In this document: in pieces, positions 16,893 to 25,962 of the stretch
Numbering within the stretch: the first letter of the stretch is position 1
Layout: the number at the start of each line of letters is the position of its first letter
Assembly (NCBI GenBank): GCA_902555945.1
Contig: CACDUS010000001.1
Location: forward strand, 62,001-126,000
Source of the DNA: an uncultured Pelagibacteraceae bacterium
GTDB taxonomy: Bacteria > Pseudomonadota > Alphaproteobacteria > Pelagibacterales > Pelagibacteraceae
Direction of reading: 5' to 3'
Length of the DNA stretch: 64,000 nt
Notes under the pieces: generated by a model
Databases searched by the model: none
Told to the model about the DNA's origin: nothing
What the model saw: the letters and a program-made list of their open reading frames with translations, nothing else
Program-made: the position numbers and the translations under genes

Positions 16893-17354
16893 ATGATTAA
16901 ATTTTATTTAAGTATATTCATTAGTTTATTATTTTTTAATCAAACTTTAGCAAAAGATGTAAGTATTAATGAAAATATTAATCTTAAGTTTGTTTGTGAC
17001 TTAGATAAAAAAATAATTAAAAATTCAGAATATAACTATCAAACTTTCTTAGCAAAAGATTTAAATGAAAAAGGTTTGGATAAATTTGAAATACAGTCAA
17101 AAAAACCAGAGACACTTTTAATTAGAGGATTATCATTATTTCTTTCAGATACAAAAAAATTGAATGTTAAGGTTGTGAATAAAGATGTGGTTTTATTTAA
17201 ATCAATTGATCAAGAAAATAATTATTCAGAGTCAGGTATTATCACCAGAAAAACAGGAGAATTAATTCATGAAATTACAAGAAATATAAAAAGTGAAAAT
17301 GCAGAAAAATATATTTCAATATATTCATGTATTAAACATGACCAAAAAGTCTGA
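16893..17354 (+). CDS. Secreted or periplasmic protein of unknown function
   Basis: A 153-residue protein with a clear signal peptide (MIKFYLSIFISLLFFNQTLA), then a mature domain rich in lysine and asparagine with two cysteines (KFVCDLDKK and YSCIKHD) at opposite ends, possibly forming a disulfide. I do not recognise the family. It lies just after the tmoX terminator and before a MORN-repeat protein, inside the TMAO transporter locus but with no evident link to transport. An ATG ten bases upstream is in another frame. No obvious Shine-Dalgarno is seen. Confidence 0.6.
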   Translation: MIKFYLSIFISLLFFNQTLAKDVSINENINLKFVCDLDKKIIKNSEYNYQTFLAKDLNEKGLDKFEIQSKKPETLLIRGLSLFLSDTKKLNVKVVNKDVVLFKSIDQENNYSESGIITRKTGELIHEITRNIKSENAEKYISIYSCIKHDQKV

Positions 17355-17382
17355 TTTTTTTTTAGTAAATTTTGTGTAAAGT

Positions 17383-17766
17383 ATGATTATGAAAAAATTT
17401 CTCTTTGGTATAATTTTAAGTTTATTTATTTCATCTGTTGCATCAGCACGAAGCACTGGCTGTAAAGAAGGAAACTGTGAAAATGGTTTTGGCAAATGGG
17501 TATATACAGATAAAACAACTTATGAAGGAGAATGGGTTGGTACAAAAAAAAATGGTCGAGGAGTTGAAACTTGGCCAAACGGATACATCTACAAAGGTGA
17601 GTTCAAAAATAGTGAGTGGAGTGGTGCTGGAGTTTTAACTTTTCCTGATGGCTCAACTTATGAAGGTGAATGGGCAAAAGGATTTATGAATGGAAAAGGA
17701 ACTTTTACTTCATCAGATGGAACACAAAAATCAGGCACATGGAAAAATGGAAAGTTACAAGATTAA
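17383..17766 (+). CDS. Exported MORN-repeat protein
   Basis: A 127-residue protein. The start may be 17383 or, two codons later, 17389 (MKKFLFGII). It has a signal peptide (about 1-23, ending SVASA). It then carries three to four MORN repeats of the type YEGEW..G.K.GRG..TWPNG, YKGEF and YEGEWAKGFMNGKGTF. An N-terminal CKEGNCENGFG segment has two close cysteines. MORN repeats form extended hairpins for protein or lipid contact. Periplasmic MORN proteins are common but functionally vague. It abuts the next gene with no gap, so those two are co-translated. It sits oddly between tmoX and the rest of the TMAO transporter. Confidence 0.8.
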   Translation: MIMKKFLFGIILSLFISSVASARSTGCKEGNCENGFGKWVYTDKTTYEGEWVGTKKNGRGVETWPNGYIYKGEFKNSEWSGAGVLTFPDGSTYEGEWAKGFMNGKGTFTSSDGTQKSGTWKNGKLQD

Positions 17767-18318
17767 ATGTCTAAAGAAAGTTATTTAAATAAAATTAAAG
17801 ATTTACCAGAAGCTATAAGACAATTTGGAGGTTTGGTGCTTATAGTTATTATTATATTTTTTTCATTTTCAGTTTTAAATATCATGTTTGGTGGAGGTGA
17901 TGAACTGGTAAGAAAAATGAAATTAGAAGAAGAAAGAATTGCACAAGAAAAAAAATTAAGTGAATTAATATCTAAACTACCTTCAGGGATATTGGTCACT
18001 TTTGATGGTACAGATCATTATAAATTAACAGATGAAGTATATGAACAAGTCTGTAAAGCAACAAAGTTAATACCTCAAAGAGCAATTATGGGTGCAAATT
18101 TTTTAAATTTTAGAGCACATGAAATTTATACAATTAATGGGAACAAAATTGATGAAACATTTGTTAAGTGGGATGAAGAAAAGAATAAATGTTTCGCTGG
18201 TTTTACAGTAAGTGGAGATAATGTTGGAGTAAATGAGTCAATAACTGTTAGCGGTGAAGCATTAAGTTTTTTAAGTACTGGAATTGACACCAGAGTTTAC
18301 TTTATTAAAAATTTTTGA
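17767..18318 (+). CDS. Membrane-anchored protein of unknown function
   Basis: A 183-residue protein with one hydrophobic helix near the N-terminus (GGLVLIVIIIFFSFSVLNIMF, about 21-42). A short charged coiled-coil-like stretch (RKMKLEEERIAQEKKL) follows, then a globular domain containing two cysteines. The domain would face the periplasm if the helix is an uncleaved anchor. I do not recognise the family. The ATG follows the TAA of the MORN gene directly (TAAATG), so the two proteins probably act together at the envelope. It ends 65 bases before the TMAO transporter ATPase. Confidence 0.6.
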   Translation: MSKESYLNKIKDLPEAIRQFGGLVLIVIIIFFSFSVLNIMFGGGDELVRKMKLEEERIAQEKKLSELISKLPSGILVTFDGTDHYKLTDEVYEQVCKATKLIPQRAIMGANFLNFRAHEIYTINGNKIDETFVKWDEEKNKCFAGFTVSGDNVGVNESITVSGEALSFLSTGIDTRVYFIKNF

Positions 18319-18359
18319 GGAGGAAAAATAATAATATTATGGATTTAATTTTATCTTGA
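18317..18359 (+). promoter_or_regulatory. Orphan Shine-Dalgarno with a six-codon open frame before tmoW
   Basis: GAGGAGG at 18317-18323 is one of the strongest ribosome binding sites in the window, yet it is not placed for tmoW, whose ATG is at 18385 after an in-frame stop. About 15 bases after it an ATG opens a six-codon frame ending in TGA (18339-18359). This could be a leader or coupling peptide, or a remnant of a lost gene start. The spacing is longer than ideal. Confidence 0.3.
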
Positions 18360-18384
18360 TTTCATATAACTTAATTAAAAATTT

Positions 18385-19413
18385 ATGTCTGAGCCAGTAA
18401 TCAAATGTGAAAATGTTTATAAAATTTTTGGCGCAAATGCTGTAAAAATGCTCCAAGATTCAAATGGAAATGTAGACGCCAAAACTTTCCAAGAAAATGG
18501 ATGTATTGTTGGTGTTAACAATGCTTCATTTGAAGTTTCAAAAGGTGAGATGTTAGTTGTGATGGGTTTATCTGGTTCTGGTAAATCAACATTACTGAGA
18601 TGTATCTCTAGATTAACAGATGCTACAGGAGGAAAAATTTTTATTGAGGGTCAAGATTTATTACAGTTAAACAATAAAGAACTCATCGAACTTAGAAGAA
18701 ATAAGATGGGAATGGTTTTCCAAAGCTTTGCTTTACTACCTCACAAAACTGTTTTGGAAAATATAGCTTTTCCACTTCAAATTAAAGGTGTCAAAACTGA
18801 AGACAGTATAAATAAAGCAATGGACATGGTTAAACTAGTTGGACTTGACGGAAGAGAAAACTATTTTCCAAGAGAACTCTCAGGTGGACAACAACAACGA
18901 GTTGGTATTGCAAGATCATTAGCTGTTGAACCAGACATTTGGTTTTTAGATGAACCCTTTTCAGCTTTAGATCCCTTAATAAGAAAAGAGATGCAAGATG
19001 AATTTTTAAGACTTCAAGAAAAGTTACAAAAAACAATTATGTTCATTACACATGATTTTGATGAAGCTTTAAAACTTGCAGATCGTATTGCAATTATGAA
19101 AGATGGTATAATTGAGCAATTAGACACACCTGCAAATATTGTTTTAAATCCAGCAACTGAATATGTAAGAAAGTTTACAGAGGAAGTACCTAGGGAAAAA
19201 GTTTTATTAATTGGAGATGTTATGGACTCTTCTAAAGATAACCTTGGTGATTTAAAAGTCTCAAAAGATGAAATCATCGAGAATGTTGCTGAAAAAATTC
19301 TTACTCAAGAAAAATCAGTAGCTGTAATAGATAATAACAACAAAATTATTGGTTCTATTAATCCAACTAAAATAATCAATACAGTTTTTGGAGGAAGAAA
19401 AAATAATAATTAA
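18385..19413 (+). CDS. tmoW: TMAO ABC transporter ATP-binding protein
   Basis: A 342-residue ABC ATPase of the ProV/OpuAA type. Walker A is GLSGSGKST, the signature is LSGGQQQRVGIARSL, Walker B is WFLDEPFSALD and the switch histidine is in MFITHDFDEAL. Before the core it has about 30 extra residues (SNGNVDAKTFQENGC) as in quaternary amine importers. The C-terminal extension contains one degenerate CBS-like segment. It powers import by TmoX and TmoV. The gene is three bases before tmoV but over 1.5 kb from tmoX, with three unrelated genes between. Confidence 0.9.
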   Translation: MSEPVIKCENVYKIFGANAVKMLQDSNGNVDAKTFQENGCIVGVNNASFEVSKGEMLVVMGLSGSGKSTLLRCISRLTDATGGKIFIEGQDLLQLNNKELIELRRNKMGMVFQSFALLPHKTVLENIAFPLQIKGVKTEDSINKAMDMVKLVGLDGRENYFPRELSGGQQQRVGIARSLAVEPDIWFLDEPFSALDPLIRKEMQDEFLRLQEKLQKTIMFITHDFDEALKLADRIAIMKDGIIEQLDTPANIVLNPATEYVRKFTEEVPREKVLLIGDVMDSSKDNLGDLKVSKDEIIENVAEKILTQEKSVAVIDNNNKIIGSINPTKIINTVFGGRKNNN

Positions 19414-19415
19414 TT

Positions 19416-21569
19416 ATGGAACTACTAAAGAAATATCCTAAGACATTTCAATGGTTATTTTTATTAGTTGTTTTTTTCGCTCTATGTTTTGCAATAGAAG
19501 TGCCTGAAACATATAAATTCATTCGAGGCCAAGCAGAATTTGTTAAAGATCCAAATCAAAGTAGTTATGTCTTTTTAGGCAAAGAAGTAAGATATTATGC
19601 TTTTGATGTTTTTTGGAGATTGCCTCCATTGCTTGGATGGTTGCCTATCTGGATAAATGATTCATTATTTTTCCTGATGAATGAATGGATGCCGATAGAG
19701 ATTTGGAATGAAGATACTCAAGAATTTAAAAGTCGTCCCATAGTTTTACAAATAAGTAGAAATTTAACAGCATTCATGACTTTTCTAATACAGCTGATTA
19801 GAGAAATTTTATTGGGAGGCCTTGAAACTATAGTGGCTTTTACCAGTTGGGATTGGATAGATAAAAATCCTTGGGCTGAACTACCAGGATTACCATGGAC
19901 AATTGTTGCAGTAGGCGCAGCGTTACTTTCTTATAAACTTAGCGGTAAAGGCTTAGCTTTGTTTGCAGGTTTAACTATGGTTTATATTTCTGTGTTTGGT
20001 CAATGGAAACCATCAATGCAAACTCTTTCGTTTATATTAGTTGCAGCACCATTGTCATTTATTTTTGGCTTAGGCCTAGGGATAGCAGCATTTAAAAGTA
20101 AACGTGTTGAAAAAGCTCTTTATCCAATATTATTAGTGATGCAGACAATGCCCCAGTACGCAGTATTAGTTCCTGCGTTAGTACTTTTTGGAGTGGGTGA
20201 TCATGCTGCAGTAATAATAACTATGGTTGTAGCTGTGCCTCCAATGATATTATTAACTATATTAGGTTTAAGAGCAGTGCCCCCAGAGGTTATTGAGGCT
20301 GGTAGAATGAGCGGATGTAATAATTTTCAATTAATGTTCAAAGTGTTAATCCCAACTGCTAGAAGAGATATATTAATTGGGGTAAACCAAGTTATCATGG
20401 TTTGTTTCTCAATGGCAGTTATTTCAGCTTTCATTGGTGCTAAAGGTTTAGGATTTAATTTATTATTGGCATTAAATCAATTGAATATTGGATTAGCCTT
20501 AGAAGCTGGATTGTGTATTAGCTTGATTGCAATTTTATTAGATAAAATGTCTTTAGCTTGGGCGAACAAACAAACAGATTATTTTGGCAATCTTACATTC
20601 TATCAAAGAAATAAAAATATTTTATTTTTTGGTGCAACTGTAGTTATTGGAATATTACTAGCTTATATTGGGACTTTTTTATTTAAGGGCACTTTCAACT
20701 ATTTATTTGAAATTCCACATAACAAAGGATTATCCACAGCTGACTTTTGGAATAAAGGAGTAGATTGGATTTTTGATACTTTTTTTGTTTACATTAAAGC
20801 ATTTAATACATGGTTGATAAAAGAAGTGCTTCAACCAATGAGGGCTTTGTATTTAAGAATGCCTGCAATTGCCACAATAGTTTTAGTTGTTGGAGCTGGA
20901 TACTTAATTGGTGGAATACGTTCAGCTTTAGTTGTTTGTGCTTTAACTTTATTTATTGCCTTAAGCCCTTGGTGGGATAGAGCATTGGTTACAGCATATA
21001 TGGCAACTTTTGGAGTAATTGTATCTTGTATTATTGGATTTACAGTAGGAACTTTATGTTTTCAAAACAAACATTCAGCAAATTTTATGTTGGGTGTATG
21101 TGATATTTTTCAAACCTTCCCATCTTTTGTATATTTAATTCCTGTGATGATGTTATTTGGTATAACTGATACATCTGTATTGATAGCAGTCATAGTTTAT
21201 GCAACGATACCTGCAACAAGATATACAATTGAGGGACTTAGAAGTGTTCCAGCTGGATTGCATGATGCTGCTACTATGTCAGGTGTGAATAAATTTCAAA
21301 GATTAACTAAAATAGAATTTCCTTTAGCATTCCCACATATGATGCTTGGTATAAATCAAACAATTGTATTTGCTTTATTTATGGTTATCATTGGAGCATT
21401 CATTGGAACAGAAGATTTAGGTCAATATATTCTAAAAGCACTATCAGATAAAAAAGGTGCAGGTATTGGATTAACACTTGGTATATGTGTAGCTTTTATT
21501 GCTTTAATATTTGATAATTTAATTAGAGCTTATGTTCAAAAAAGAAAAAAACACCTAGGTATTGACTAA
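19416..21569 (+). CDS. tmoV: TMAO ABC transporter permease, fused double domain
   Basis: A 717-residue membrane protein with two homologous ProW-like permease domains in one chain. The two EAA loops, which dock on the ATPase, are EAGRMSGCNNFQLMFKVLIP in the first half and DAATMSGVNKFQRLTKIEFP in the second. Each half carries about five or six helices around its loop, with additional helices at the N-terminus and between halves. Most betaine permeases have one domain (about 280-400 residues) and work as dimers; here one chain would form the whole channel. The gene converges on tmm with seven bases between stops. Confidence 0.9.
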   Translation: MELLKKYPKTFQWLFLLVVFFALCFAIEVPETYKFIRGQAEFVKDPNQSSYVFLGKEVRYYAFDVFWRLPPLLGWLPIWINDSLFFLMNEWMPIEIWNEDTQEFKSRPIVLQISRNLTAFMTFLIQLIREILLGGLETIVAFTSWDWIDKNPWAELPGLPWTIVAVGAALLSYKLSGKGLALFAGLTMVYISVFGQWKPSMQTLSFILVAAPLSFIFGLGLGIAAFKSKRVEKALYPILLVMQTMPQYAVLVPALVLFGVGDHAAVIITMVVAVPPMILLTILGLRAVPPEVIEAGRMSGCNNFQLMFKVLIPTARRDILIGVNQVIMVCFSMAVISAFIGAKGLGFNLLLALNQLNIGLALEAGLCISLIAILLDKMSLAWANKQTDYFGNLTFYQRNKNILFFGATVVIGILLAYIGTFLFKGTFNYLFEIPHNKGLSTADFWNKGVDWIFDTFFVYIKAFNTWLIKEVLQPMRALYLRMPAIATIVLVVGAGYLIGGIRSALVVCALTLFIALSPWWDRALVTAYMATFGVIVSCIIGFTVGTLCFQNKHSANFMLGVCDIFQTFPSFVYLIPVMMLFGITDTSVLIAVIVYATIPATRYTIEGLRSVPAGLHDAATMSGVNKFQRLTKIEFPLAFPHMMLGINQTIVFALFMVIIGAFIGTEDLGQYILKALSDKKGAGIGLTLGICVAFIALIFDNLIRAYVQKRKKHLGID

Positions 21570-21576
21570 TTTTAAT

Positions 21577-22908
21577 TTATTTATCTAAAAAAGTTTTCAT
21601 TGAGTCATCCATAGCATTTGCCCATGGAGTGTGATGTATTGGAGCAACAGAACCGGTTACAGGTGAAGAAAAAGATTTATTTCTGTAAGTTAATATATCT
21701 TCAACTTTGTGATGTTCCCATTCTTTAAAGTGCTTTCTAATTAATTCAAAATCAATTTTAGGATAATCTGACATCTCATGAAGTTCTTTTGTATACTCTG
21801 TTTGAAAATCTATCATTTGATCTGGGTTTTCTAACTTTTCCTCAAGTGTAACCCATTTGTTAATATCTCTTTCAATATCTTTATCATTTGGAATTTTAAT
21901 TTTATTCATTATCACATCTCTTGCATACCAAGCCTGACAATCAAACATATTAAATGTGTGGAATTGGTCTTGCATGCCAAGATACAAAAGTTTGTGATTA
22001 TCTTGCCATACCACACCCTTATATAGCTTAGGTGGATAAAGTCTGTTTCTTGTTTTTAATTGTAAATTTTCCTCTAAAAATGGAAAGTGATGTAGATAAC
22101 CAGTGCACAAAATTATTACATCAGCTTCCTGTTCAGTTCCATCTTTGAAAATTGCCTTTTTGCCTTCCAATTTATCTAAATAATGAACTTCCCTCATACC
22201 CTTAGGCCATTTGAATCCCATCGGATTATGTCTGTATCCAATTGTTACGCTCTTAGCCCCATACTTATTACATTGAAGCGCAACATCTTCAGCAGAATAA
22301 CTACTACCTAAAACAATTACATTTTTATTTCTAAACTCTTCAGCATCCCTAAAATCATGAGAATGCATAATTCTTCCTGGAAAAGAATTCATTCCATCAT
22401 ATTCTGGAATAAATGGTACTGAAAAGTGTCCAGTTGATACAACTACGTAATCAAAATCATCTTTTAAAATTTTGTCATTTATTTTGTCCTGATAACTAAC
22501 TTCAAATTTATCGTTTTTAAAAGTTGTTCCCACTACTCTCGTATTAAATTTAATTTTGTTTTTCATTTTACCTTTGCTTACTCTTCCAATTATATAGTCA
22601 TACAAAACTGCTCTTGGAGGAAAAGATGGAATGGGTTTTCCAAAATGTTCATCAAAAGAATAATCTGCAAATTCTAAACATTCTTTTGGTCCATTAGACC
22701 ATAGATATCTATACATGCTATTATGAACTGGATCTCCATATTGATCTGAGCCAGTTCTCCAATTGTAATTCCATAACCCTCCCCAATCTTCTTGTTTTTC
22801 AAAACAAACAATTTCAGGGATTTTCTCACCATTTTTTTCTGCTAATTCAAAAGATCTGAGCATAGACAAACCACATGGTCCAGCTCCTATAATTGCTACT
22901 TTGGTCAT
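21577..22908 (-). CDS. tmm: Trimethylamine monooxygenase Tmm
   Basis: A 443-residue flavin-containing monooxygenase. The FAD motif is GAGPCGLSMLR at the N-terminus, followed by CFEKQEDWGGLWNYNW. The NADPH motif is VIVLGSSYSAEDVALQ, and the late ATGY-type motif is ILCTGYLHHFPF. The length and these motifs match bacterial Tmm, which oxidises trimethylamine to TMAO (and can act on DMS) with NADPH and oxygen. Its place beside the TMAO transporter and across from tdm supports this over generic FMOs. It has its own promoter region shared with the divergent gpsA-like gene. Confidence 0.9.
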   Translation of the reverse strand: MTKVAIIGAGPCGLSMLRSFELAEKNGEKIPEIVCFEKQEDWGGLWNYNWRTGSDQYGDPVHNSMYRYLWSNGPKECLEFADYSFDEHFGKPIPSFPPRAVLYDYIIGRVSKGKMKNKIKFNTRVVGTTFKNDKFEVSYQDKINDKILKDDFDYVVVSTGHFSVPFIPEYDGMNSFPGRIMHSHDFRDAEEFRNKNVIVLGSSYSAEDVALQCNKYGAKSVTIGYRHNPMGFKWPKGMREVHYLDKLEGKKAIFKDGTEQEADVIILCTGYLHHFPFLEENLQLKTRNRLYPPKLYKGVVWQDNHKLLYLGMQDQFHTFNMFDCQAWYARDVIMNKIKIPNDKDIERDINKWVTLEEKLENPDQMIDFQTEYTKELHEMSDYPKIDFELIRKHFKEWEHHKVEDILTYRNKSFSSPVTGSVAPIHHTPWANAMDDSMKTFLDK

Positions 22909-23013
22909 TAATTTACTAAATTTAATTTTGTAAAATTATTTTACTAACAAAATTAGGAATTTAAAATAAAATATTACATTATAATTAAGATTATTTGAGA
23001 TTACTTTCTCTCG

Positions 23014-23035
23014 TATGTGTTGTATTAAACACATA
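23014..23035. promoter_or_regulatory. Inverted repeat in the tmm/gpsA divergent gap
   Basis: Perfect eight-base arms TATGTGTT and AACACATA flank a six-base spacer, giving a 22-base element 20 bases upstream of the gpsA-like ATG at 23055. The arms are less AT-monotonous than the surrounding DNA. Size and symmetry suit a dimeric repressor site. No regulator for it is identified. Confidence 0.35.
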
Positions 23036-23054
23036 AATTTTGAGCTAAATACAT

Positions 23055-24014
23055 ATGAAAAAAATTTTGGTAATTGGCGGTGGTGCAATGGGCTCAGCTT
23101 TTACAATCCCATGTTTAGAAAATAAAAATGATGTTACAATTACTGAACCTTATTCAAAAAGATTTATAAAAGATCTATCTTCAAAAAAAAAATTCCATTC
23201 TGCATTAAAAATAAAGCTTCCAGGTAAATTAAAATTTAGAAAATTTTCCAATGATCTATTAAAGGAAAAATTTGATCTTTTGGTAATTGCTTTAAGTTTA
23301 CCAGGAATTGATTTTATTGCTAAAAAATTAAAAGATGAAAAAATAAAAACACCAGTTTTAGTGCTCACTAAAGGACTTAAATATTTATCTAAAAATAAAA
23401 AAATTTTAACAATTTCTGAAAATCTAAAAAGAAACTCTGGAATTCAAAATGTATCAGTTTTAAAAGGTCCTTGTTTGGCAAAAGAATTAGCCAGAAAAAA
23501 TCAAACAAGTGTTGTAATTGCTAACAAAAGTATTAATTTCGCTAAAAAAATTGGAAAAAGAATTTCAACAAAATATTATCTCACTGAATTTTCTAAAGAT
23601 GTAATTGGGGTTGAGGTTTGTTCAGCAATAAAAAATATTTATTCCATGATAATTGGAGCTGGTCAAAGTTTAAATGCTTCATCTAATTTATTTCAAAAAT
23701 CAATTTTAGAAATGATGTTTTTAACTAAATATTTTAGAGGCAAAGAAGAAACAGCTATGGGACTTGCAGGAGTTGGTGATTTATATGTGAGTGCTGCGGG
23801 AGGTCGAAATAGCAAAATGGGTAGTTATTTAGGAAAAGGTTATACGTTTAAAATTGCTAAAAAAAAATTTATGCCAAATGATACTGTTGAAGGAGAACAA
23901 CTTGTTAGAGAAATTGCACCGTATATACTTAAAAAAATTAATAGAAAGAAAATTCCTTTAATGATTAATTTATTTAGAGCAATATTGAATAATAAAAAAC
24001 TTAAAATTAATTAA
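23055..24014 (+). CDS. gpsA: NAD(P)-dependent glycerol-3-phosphate dehydrogenase-like protein
   Basis: A 319-residue protein. The N-terminal Rossmann motif is VIGGGAMGSAFTIPCLENK. VLTKGL and VLKGPCLAKELARKNQTSVVIA follow, then the substrate domain with IGVEVCSAIKNIYSMIIGAG, including the catalytic lysine (AxKN), and GLAGVGDLYVSAAGGRNSKMG. GpsA reduces dihydroxyacetone phosphate to sn-glycerol-3-phosphate for lipids. Here it may be a specialised paralog, because it heads a cluster with an alcohol dehydrogenase and an amidotransferase rather than lipid genes. Glu replaces the usual asparagine-containing stretch at VE rather than VAG. The substrate is therefore open. Confidence 0.75.
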   Translation: MKKILVIGGGAMGSAFTIPCLENKNDVTITEPYSKRFIKDLSSKKKFHSALKIKLPGKLKFRKFSNDLLKEKFDLLVIALSLPGIDFIAKKLKDEKIKTPVLVLTKGLKYLSKNKKILTISENLKRNSGIQNVSVLKGPCLAKELARKNQTSVVIANKSINFAKKIGKRISTKYYLTEFSKDVIGVEVCSAIKNIYSMIIGAGQSLNASSNLFQKSILEMMFLTKYFRGKEETAMGLAGVGDLYVSAAGGRNSKMGSYLGKGYTFKIAKKKFMPNDTVEGEQLVREIAPYILKKINRKKIPLMINLFRAILNNKKLKIN

Positions 24015-24022
24015 TAATATAT

Positions 24023-25183
24023 ATGAAATCTAATTGGAATTATCCAACAACAGTTTGGGTCGGTGAAAATAGAATAAACGATTTAGGTGAAGCATGTAAA
24101 AATCTAAATATAAGCAAACCTTTATTTGTTACTGATAAAGATTTAGTAAATTTACCATTCATTAAAAAAATTATATCTGAAATTTCAAAGGAATTTAAAA
24201 AATTAAAAATTTTTTCAAACTTTTCCGGTAATCCAGTTGGAGAAAATGTTGATGATGGGGTAGAGGAATTTAAAACAAATAATTGTGATGGAGTTATTGC
24301 AATTGGAGGAGGAAGTGCACTAGATGTTGGAAAAGCAATTGCATTTATGTCAGGACAAAAAAGACCTATTTGGGATTTTGAAGATATAGGAGATTATTGG
24401 AAAAGAGCAGATGAAAAAAATATCTCATCGATAATTGCTATTCCAACTACAGCTGGAACAGGATCTGAAACAGGTCGAGCATCTGCAATTATTAATAAAA
24501 AAGCGGGTATTAAAAAAATTATATTTCACCCAAAGATTTTACCTTCAATTGTTATATTAGATCCAAAATTAACTGTTGAACTTTCTCCAAGACTGACTGC
24601 AGCCACGGGTATGGACGCTTTAGCTCATAATTTAGAGGCATTTTGTGCACCAAGCTTTCATCCTATGGCAGACGGTATTGCGTTAGAAGGCATAAAACTA
24701 ATTAAAAATTCTCTTATCATTGCATTTAAGGATGGAAAAAATATCGAAGCTAGACAAAATTTATTAGCGGCCTCATCGATGGGATCTACAGCTTTTCAAA
24801 AAGGTTTAGGTGCCATACACTCATTAAGTCATCCAGTGAATGCTCAATATAATATTCATCATGGATTATCTAATGCAATTTTTATGCCATATGTTTTAAC
24901 TTTCAATAGATCATCAATTGAAAAAAAAATAATTTCAATTTGTGATTATTTGGAATTGGATAAGAATTTTGATAGTTTTTTGTCATGGATATTGGCTTTA
25001 AGAAAAGATTTGGAAATTCCAAATACACTTTCTGACGTCATGGATTGTTCAAAATTTAACTTGGAGGAATTATCTTTAATGGCATTGAAAGATCCATCTA
25101 CAAGTGGAAACCCTAAAAAAATTGATAAAGATGATCTTAAACTGATGTATGAACATAGTATCTCAGGAGAATTGTTTAAATGA
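24023..25183 (+). CDS. Iron-containing alcohol dehydrogenase
   Basis: A 386-residue group III (iron) alcohol dehydrogenase. The nucleotide loop is AIGGGSALDVGKAIA, followed by AIPTTAGTGSETGRASAI. Metal ligands fall in TGMDALAHNLEAF (Asp and His), in HSLSHPVNA and in IHHGLSNA. The family reduces or oxidises small alcohols, aldehydes, or glycerol and lactaldehyde-like compounds with NAD(P). It is eight bases after the gpsA-like gene and overlaps the next amidotransferase gene (ATGA), so the three are one operon. A role in formaldehyde or glycerol-derived metabolism is possible but not shown. Confidence 0.88.
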   Translation: MKSNWNYPTTVWVGENRINDLGEACKNLNISKPLFVTDKDLVNLPFIKKIISEISKEFKKLKIFSNFSGNPVGENVDDGVEEFKTNNCDGVIAIGGGSALDVGKAIAFMSGQKRPIWDFEDIGDYWKRADEKNISSIIAIPTTAGTGSETGRASAIINKKAGIKKIIFHPKILPSIVILDPKLTVELSPRLTAATGMDALAHNLEAFCAPSFHPMADGIALEGIKLIKNSLIIAFKDGKNIEARQNLLAASSMGSTAFQKGLGAIHSLSHPVNAQYNIHHGLSNAIFMPYVLTFNRSSIEKKIISICDYLELDKNFDSFLSWILALRKDLEIPNTLSDVMDCSKFNLEELSLMALKDPSTSGNPKKIDKDDLKLMYEHSISGELFK

Positions 25184-25962
25184 AAAAAATACTAATTGTA
25201 GAAGGTAATTTAAGAGAGGAAAATCAAAGTTTTTCAAACAATGGAATTCAAACACATACAGAAAGTTTAAAAGACAGTTTAAGTTATTTTACTGACAAAT
25301 TGACTTTTGATGTTGTTAATCCGTCATCAGATCAAAATATCCAAGTGATATCAAATCAGCTTGAAAAATATGATGGATTAATTTGGGGAGGAAGTAGTTT
25401 GAACATTTATAATAATACTCCAGAAATAAGAAGACAAATTGAGTTTATGAAAGATTGTCAAAACAAAGTAAAAAAAATTTTGGCTATTTGCTGGGGTATG
25501 CAAGTAGCAGTTACCGCTGCAGGCGGTCAGGTAAAAAAAGCAAATAATTCTCATATCGGAATAGCAAATGGAATAGAGATTAACCAGCATGGATTAAATC
25601 ACCCACTTTATGAAAATAAAGATCAAAAATTTAATTCTCCAGCTTTTAATTTTGATGAGGTTATAAAATTACCTGAGAATGGAATTTGTTTAGCATCAAA
25701 TAAAATTAATAAAATACAAAGCTTATATTTTAAAACAAACAATACATGCGTTTGGGGTTTACAATATCATCCTGAAATAACTTATGAAAAAATGATAAGT
25801 CTAATTCAGTTTAGAAAAGATAAATTAATTGAAAATAGAAAAGTATTCAAAGATGAAAGTGATGTTGAGGGACATATCTCTTTCATCAAACAAGAAATTT
25901 TAAGAACCGATAAAGAAAAAAGAATGATGGAATTAAAAAATTGGCTAAAACAATTGAATTAA
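25180..25962 (+). CDS. Class I glutamine amidotransferase-like protein
   Basis: A 260-residue stand-alone GATase-1 domain. The catalytic cysteine is in [16 protein letters not shown], and the His-Glu pair is in [22 protein letters not shown] provides the oxyanion loop. The core resembles the GMP synthase glutaminase domain. Stand-alone members often hydrolyse gamma-glutamyl amides, so this one could recycle gamma-glutamyl-amines, which would fit the GMAS-linked neighbourhood. That is inference. Its start overlaps the alcohol dehydrogenase stop (ATGA), and its end overlaps fhs on the opposite strand by four bases. Confidence 0.82.
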   Translation: MKKILIVEGNLREENQSFSNNGIQTHTESLKDSLSYFTDKLTFDVVNPSSDQNIQVISNQLEKYDGLIWGGSSLNIYNNTPEIRRQIEFMKDCQNKVKKILAICWGMQVAVTAAGGQVKKANNSHIGIANGIEINQHGLNHPLYENKDQKFNSPAFNFDEVIKLPENGICLASNKINKIQSLYFKTNNTCVWGLQYHPEITYEKMISLIQFRKDKLIENRKVFKDESDVEGHISFIKQEILRTDKEKRMMELKNWLKQLN

